In this document: in pieces, positions 31,104-34,006 of the stretch
Position numbering within the stretch: position 1 is the first letter of the stretch
How the letters are laid out: every line of letters starts with the position of its first letter
Virus record (IMG/VR): IMGVR_UViG_3300010430_000285
Location: 1 to 34,006 of that record
DNA length: 34,006 bases
Direction: 5' to 3' (one strand)
Source: a virus
The notes under the pieces: generated by a model
What the model saw: only the letters and a program-made list of their open reading frames with translations
Databases searched by the model: none
Told to the model about the DNA's origin: nothing
Program-made: the position numbers and the translations under genes

Positions 31104-31326
31104 GCCAGAACTTGTCACGGTCACGGAATACCAGCGAGTTGAAGTGCCGCCAGTATTACTTGTGCCGTGTCCGGTTGCGGAGTTACCGCGCAAAGGTGTC
31201 ACATGGGAAGATCTGGCCCCGTATATCGCGGCGAAGCACCAACAACAGTTAGAATGCAACAAACGGTTTGACTGCATTCGCGCTTGGCAGAACGGAAACC
31301 CTAATGATTGTGGAGTAGATAAATGA
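30997..31326 (+). CDS. Outer-membrane spanin lipoprotein (Rz1-like)
   Basis: A 109-residue lipoprotein with a signal sequence and lipobox LLLTGC near residue 28, after which acylated Cys would anchor it to the outer membrane. Beyond it are a Thr/Val-rich and Pro-containing stretch (VEVPPVLLVPCPVAELP) and a C-terminal part with three more cysteines. The first 107 bases lie inside the i-spanin gene in a different frame. The end overlaps the tailspike start by four bases (ATGA). It is longer than lambda Rz1 (60 residues), so it may carry an extra periplasmic domain. Confidence 0.85.
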   Translation: MSSKRVISWMIQTGGALLSVCLILLLTGCITRTVTEPELVTVTEYQRVEVPPVLLVPCPVAELPRKGVTWEDLAPYIAAKHQQQLECNKRFDCIRAWQNGNPNDCGVDK

Positions 31327-32876
31327 GTCACAGGCCGGAAACAAATTTAGACATTATTCATCCGTGGTGGAAGCGCACTGCTGCTGCTTCAGCAAAGGCT
31401 GATGCTGATGCGGCAGTTGCCAAAATACCTGCGGCTTCTGACTATGAAAAAGACATAGTTTTTCAGTACGTTTATAACGAGTCTGCATCTGGCCGATGGG
31501 CAGAAATGCACCATGTTGTAATTCCCCGTTTATCCGGATCCGGCCTTGTTGATATTAAGGGTAATGCTACCGCAACACCGCTTGGTGCTGGCGGCAATTA
31601 CCTGCCTCAAGATGGGTGGAACATGCCAGCGGGAGCATGGCTTAACACTGGAATAAATATAGACTCTCTCGGTCTTGCAGATGGAAGAAGTTATTCGCAA
31701 GGCATTTTCTTTTCTGATGTTACTGTTGTTCCTGCATCGGCCGCATATCTATTAAGTGGATCGTTGGGTGGACTTGCTCCATTTAACATTATTCGCTGGA
31801 ATGCCAATTCTGCTTGGCAAACGATATTCAATGCGTTCTGGATTGGTGCAACCGGCACTACAGATGCAAACGATCTCGCTGGCCACTTGGTACACCTCTA
31901 TGGCTCTGCTGACGATGTTTATACCGAATACGGCCCTGCGGGAACAACTGCTTTAACTGCGTCAATGGGTGGAAGCGCGCCAAACAATCCCGCAGAGCAT
32001 CCGACCGAGTTGTTCATAAATGCACAAGCGGCCGCGGGCGGATCAAATACCGCAAACGTGACAGTTGCAAATTATTACGTTGCTTCAGACAAGCTCACCG
32101 GACCTATGTATGACGAGTTCAAGATAAACACAGAAAGAATGATCGCAGAACTTTCTCATACGGCCCACTTGTTTAATGAAATGTTTGAAGAAGGGGATTC
32201 GCTGGCATTTGCGTTTGATATTACAAACAATGTGCCAGTCATAAATAACGGTCATCGTTTTTCTATTAGTTCCAGACAACTTCGAGAAGTTGATGATGAC
32301 ATTGCATCTGAATTAGCCGGTGTTGGTGCGGCACTTGATAGTTCGGTTATTATGGCCGGTGTTAATGACCTTGTTGTAAGCAACGGTTTTTATCAGACAA
32401 CGCTTACCGGATCTCAAGCAATTACAACGCTTGATAGTATTATTTCAAAGATCATTGCTAGTACCCACAATATTCGTTGCTTGGTGTTACACACGGTTCC
32501 TCCGGTAGAGGGGTGGTTGCCACTTCACACTCAAGATCCTGATCCGGTTGATAGAGCAACAACTATTGGCTACATCAAGCAATATAATGATTACATCATT
32601 AGTTTGCAGAAAAATGTTCCTGCTGGATTGGAGCAAGTTGTGGTTTTGGATTGGCTGTATGACACCCTGGCTTCTGATGCAGATGGGCAGCAGGATGCAA
32701 CAGAATCTCTTGGTAACAATGGGAATGCTAATCAGCCCGTAGGCATGTCCACTGGTGGAACGAAGCGTGGCAGAACATGGGATGGTGTGCATCCTGATGG
32801 TTTCGCTGTGAAGCTGGTTAATGACGGGTATCAAAAGGAATTATCAGCGGCCCGATATTATCGCGGCGGAAGGTAA
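31323..32876 (+). CDS. Tailspike with SGNH/GDSL esterase domain
   Basis: A 517-residue protein after the lysis genes. Residues 40-265 are beta-rich and probably form the trimeric stalk or a carbohydrate-binding part. The C-terminal half has the SGNH set in order: GDSL with Ser293, a Gly-containing NNGHRF stretch near 310, GVND with Asn348, and D487-G-V-H490 (DGVHPDG). SGNH domains in phage spikes remove acetyl groups from capsule or O-antigen. ATGA overlap with the o-spanin couples its translation. A bidirectional terminator follows the stop by four bases. The N-terminus (LDIIHPWWKRTAA) is unlike that of the fibre at 28131. Confidence 0.8.
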   Translation: MSHRPETNLDIIHPWWKRTAAASAKADADAAVAKIPAASDYEKDIVFQYVYNESASGRWAEMHHVVIPRLSGSGLVDIKGNATATPLGAGGNYLPQDGWNMPAGAWLNTGINIDSLGLADGRSYSQGIFFSDVTVVPASAAYLLSGSLGGLAPFNIIRWNANSAWQTIFNAFWIGATGTTDANDLAGHLVHLYGSADDVYTEYGPAGTTALTASMGGSAPNNPAEHPTELFINAQAAAGGSNTANVTVANYYVASDKLTGPMYDEFKINTERMIAELSHTAHLFNEMFEEGDSLAFAFDITNNVPVINNGHRFSISSRQLREVDDDIASELAGVGAALDSSVIMAGVNDLVVSNGFYQTTLTGSQAITTLDSIISKIIASTHNIRCLVLHTVPPVEGWLPLHTQDPDPVDRATTIGYIKQYNDYIISLQKNVPAGLEQVVVLDWLYDTLASDADGQQDATESLGNNGNANQPVGMSTGGTKRGRTWDGVHPDGFAVKLVNDGYQKELSAARYYRGGR

Positions 32877-32880
32877 TAAA

Positions 32881-32904
32881 AAAAGGGGCCAATCGGCCCC
32901 TTTT
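32881..32904. terminator. Bidirectional intrinsic terminator between convergent operons
   Basis: A perfect ten-base stem, AAAAGGGGCC (32881-32890) and GGCCCCTTTT (32895-32904), with loop AATC. An A-run precedes and a T-rich stretch follows, so it can stop transcription from both sides. It separates the late + strand genes from the leftward ssb operon, with genes ending four bases before and two bases after it. Confidence 0.92.
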
Positions 32905-32906
32905 CT

Positions 32907-33320
32907 TTATGGTGATGTTTTCAAAGTCCTTTCATACGATCCGGATATTTTTAAGAAGGCCGGAGCAAAGTGCCGAAGTGCGTGATACATGTACCATGCA
33001 CGGATCGGACCCATTCCGTCCTCAATGCAGATCTGTCGAAAAATCTTATCGGCCGTTGACCGATCTTCCTTCTTCAATACGCCGGTTCGGATAAGCTGGT
33101 ACAGCGCATCGTGAACCAGTGATGCCCGTGCAACGCTTTTCGTATTGATAACCGGACCACTGGCACCATCCCAGGCGTAACCCTTATTAATGACAAGTCT
33201 GCCATTCGCATAAAGGGTGATGTACTGAGTAGTAATCATCACGGCCGGTAGCATGTCATTAATATAGGCATAGGTTTTCTTTAACTGGTAACGATAACCA
33301 CCTTTGTATTCAATCGTCAT
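32907..33320 (-). CDS. DUF1353 family protein
   Basis: A 137-residue protein, last gene of the leftward operon. The DUF1353 signature is clear: INKGYAWDGASGP followed by RASLVHDALYQLIR, with an adjacent Lys/Asp-rich helix STADKIFRQIC. The family is widespread in phages, and its biochemical role is not known. An AGGAAAG ribosome site lies upstream of ATG 33320, within the end of the Cro-like gene (11-base overlap). It stops two bases before the shared terminator. Confidence 0.85.
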   Translation of the reverse strand: MTIEYKGGYRYQLKKTYAYINDMLPAVMITTQYITLYANGRLVINKGYAWDGASGPVINTKSVARASLVHDALYQLIRTGVLKKEDRSTADKIFRQICIEDGMGPIRAWYMYHALRHFAPAFLKISGSYERTLKTSP

Positions 33321-33489
33321 AATCTGCTTTCCTGTATTTCAGTTTGCCTCTAGTTAGTCGATCTAACTCCAAAGCCCGCAATTTCGGGACACGGGATTCC
33401 CATTGATTTACTGACTGAACACTAATGGAAAGAACCGCGGCAACATTCCGCGGACTTCCATAGTGCTTGATGACTTTATCCTTCTGCAT
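33310..33489 (-). CDS. Cro-like helix-turn-helix repressor (59 residues)
   Basis: A small gene read from the minus strand at 33489 to 33310. The product begins [20 protein letters not shown] and then gives SISVQSVNQWESRVPKLRAL, which matches Cro-type proteins: a helix-turn-helix (VAAVLSISVQSVNQW) followed by the conserved P-x-x-R-A-L-E-L-D-R-L-T-x-G-K-L and a final Tyr. Its ATG shares one base with the ssb stop (TAATG), and no separate ribosome site is clear, so translation is likely coupled to ssb. It probably binds an operator in an early phage promoter. A YdaS-like antitoxin is the alternative reading. Confidence 0.82.
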   Translation of the reverse strand: MQKDKVIKHYGSPRNVAAVLSISVQSVNQWESRVPKLRALELDRLTRGKLKYRKADYDD

Positions 33490-33926
33490 TAGAACGGAAT
33501 GTCATCGTCCAGTTCATCACTGGCCGCTGGTGCGGATGCCTGACGTTTTGCGGGGGCCGGACCAGATGATGAGCCGCTAGAACCATCAGAACGAGAATCA
33601 AGCATTTGCATTTCCCGTGCTTTAATTTCTGTTGTGTAGCGATCATTACCTTCATTGTCCTGCCATTTACGAGTTTGCAAAGAACCTTCGATGTAAACCT
33701 TCGATCCTTTCTTAAGATACTCACCCATGATCTCAGCCAAACGACCGAATGCCGACACACGGTGCCATTCAGTTTTCTCGACCGGTTCACCTGACTCTTT
33801 ATCTTTCCATGATTCCGATGTGGCCACCGCTAAATTCGCTGCGGCCTGACCGGATGGCATGTACTTGACTTCCGGATCCCGACCGAGATTCCCGATCAGG
33901 ATTACTTTATTGACTCCTCTTGCCAT
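33489..33926 (-). CDS. ssb: Single-stranded DNA-binding protein
   Basis: Coats single-stranded DNA in replication and recombination. The 145 residues start with [19 protein letters not shown], the typical OB-fold opening, continue with [14 protein letters not shown] and [19 protein letters not shown], and end with a disordered Ser/Gly/Ala/Pro linker and the acidic tip DDDIPF that recruits partner proteins. I chose ATG 33926, because GGAG lies six bases upstream; the TTG at 33938 falls on the ribosome site itself. It is the first gene of a leftward operon with a good promoter. Confidence 0.95.
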   Translation of the reverse strand: MARGVNKVILIGNLGRDPEVKYMPSGQAAANLAVATSESWKDKESGEPVEKTEWHRVSAFGRLAEIMGEYLKKGSKVYIEGSLQTRKWQDNEGNDRYTTEIKAREMQMLDSRSDGSSGSSSGPAPAKRQASAPAASDELDDDIPF

Positions 33927-33954
33927 GTTGTTCTCCAAATTAAAAGACGGATCG

Positions 33955-33983
33955 ATTATGACTTAATCAACTTGGGTTGACAA
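33955..33983 (-). promoter_or_regulatory. Leftward sigma70-type promoter for ssb operon
   Basis: Read on the minus strand: -35 TTGTCA (33983-33978), 17-base spacer, -10 CATAAT (33960-33955). Each hexamer has five of six consensus bases. It lies 29 bases upstream of the ssb start and would drive ssb, the Cro-like gene and the DUF1353 gene. The short leader between -10 and the ribosome site leaves room for an RNA start near 33948. Confidence 0.68.
33967..33980. promoter_or_regulatory. Operator-like dyad within the ssb promoter
   Basis: TCAAC-TTGG-GTTGA, a perfect hyphenated dyad of five-base arms (33967-33971, 33976-33980). It overlaps the spacer and part of the -35 hexamer of the leftward promoter, so a bound dimer would block RNA polymerase. 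The Cro-like product of the same operon is the obvious candidate ligand. Only one such site is visible before the window ends. Confidence 0.4.
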
Positions 33984-34006
33984 GCTGGATTGATGGGGGC
34001 AATATC

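Noticed and set aside
32919-33094. + strand frame over the DUF1353 gene
   Set aside because: Antisense to a recognised family and downstream of the bidirectional terminator.
1-34006. tRNA genes, CRISPR array, insertion sequence, integrase or attachment site
   Set aside because: I looked for cloverleaf ends, spaced identical repeats, transposase motifs and recombinase genes and found none. The only direct repeats are those in the scaffold gene.
1-34006. Phage-type (T7-like) RNA polymerase promoters
   Set aside because: No repeated 20-base promoter-like word was seen in front of late genes, and there is no phage RNA polymerase gene in the window. Genes are too tightly packed to leave such sites except near 5426-5822 and 6978-7049.

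Overview
The window is the late (structural and lysis) region of a tailed phage with short-tailed, podovirus-like virion genes, read almost entirely on the + strand, followed by the end of a convergent early or replication operon on the - strand. The order terminase large subunit, portal, scaffold, major capsid, tail tubular A, tail tubular B, internal virion proteins is the T7/BPP-1 type of layout. A two-component spanin pair and a holin/endolysin-type cassette mean a Gram-negative host. No RNA polymerase, integrase, tRNA or CRISPR array is visible. Base composition is close to half G+C, with a marked excess of the palindromes GATC, GGCC and CCGG.

Layout. 1-5425: end of a small gene, terminase, three small related basic proteins, portal, a small Bbp19-like protein and a scaffold with Asp-Pro-Ala-Gly-Gly repeats, all tightly packed or overlapping. 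5426-5822: a non-coding control region with a terminator, a dyad, a strong sigma70-type promoter and a hairpin at the predicted 5' end of the capsid mRNA. 5823-7033: capsid and a probable small capsid-associated protein, closed by a second terminator. 7050-14071: a coiled-coil protein, tail tubular A and B, a GNAT-like protein and two internal virion-type proteins. 14071-28131: one gene of 4,686 codons (41% of the window). 28131-32876: a tail fibre, the lysis genes and an SGNH-esterase tailspike. 32881-32904: bidirectional terminator. 33926-32907 (minus): ssb, a Cro-like repressor and a DUF1353 gene in an overlapping operon with its own promoter.

The centre of interest is the 4,686-residue protein. 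I read it as a polyvalent protein: a very large phage protein probably packaged and ejected with the DNA, carrying several effector domains in one chain. I can see a GHKL (Hsp90/histidine-kinase-like) ATPase, a first zincin-type HExxH site, a C5 cytosine methyltransferase-like domain without room for a normal target-recognition domain, a TGT/DpdA-like TIM-barrel base-exchange domain, a known polyvalent-associated domain, a second HExxH site, long helical segments and hydrophobic segments near both ends. The methyltransferase-like and transglycosylase-like domains suggest protection of incoming DNA from restriction. The ATPase and peptidases suggest action on host proteins. These roles are inference from family and context.

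The genes probably work together as follows. The capsid unit has its own promoter and terminators for high expression. The tail tubular and internal proteins build the ejection machine that delivers DNA and the giant protein. The fibre and esterase tailspike bind and trim surface polysaccharide. The lysis cassette opens membrane, wall and outer membrane. The Cro-like protein may control the leftward promoter in front of ssb.
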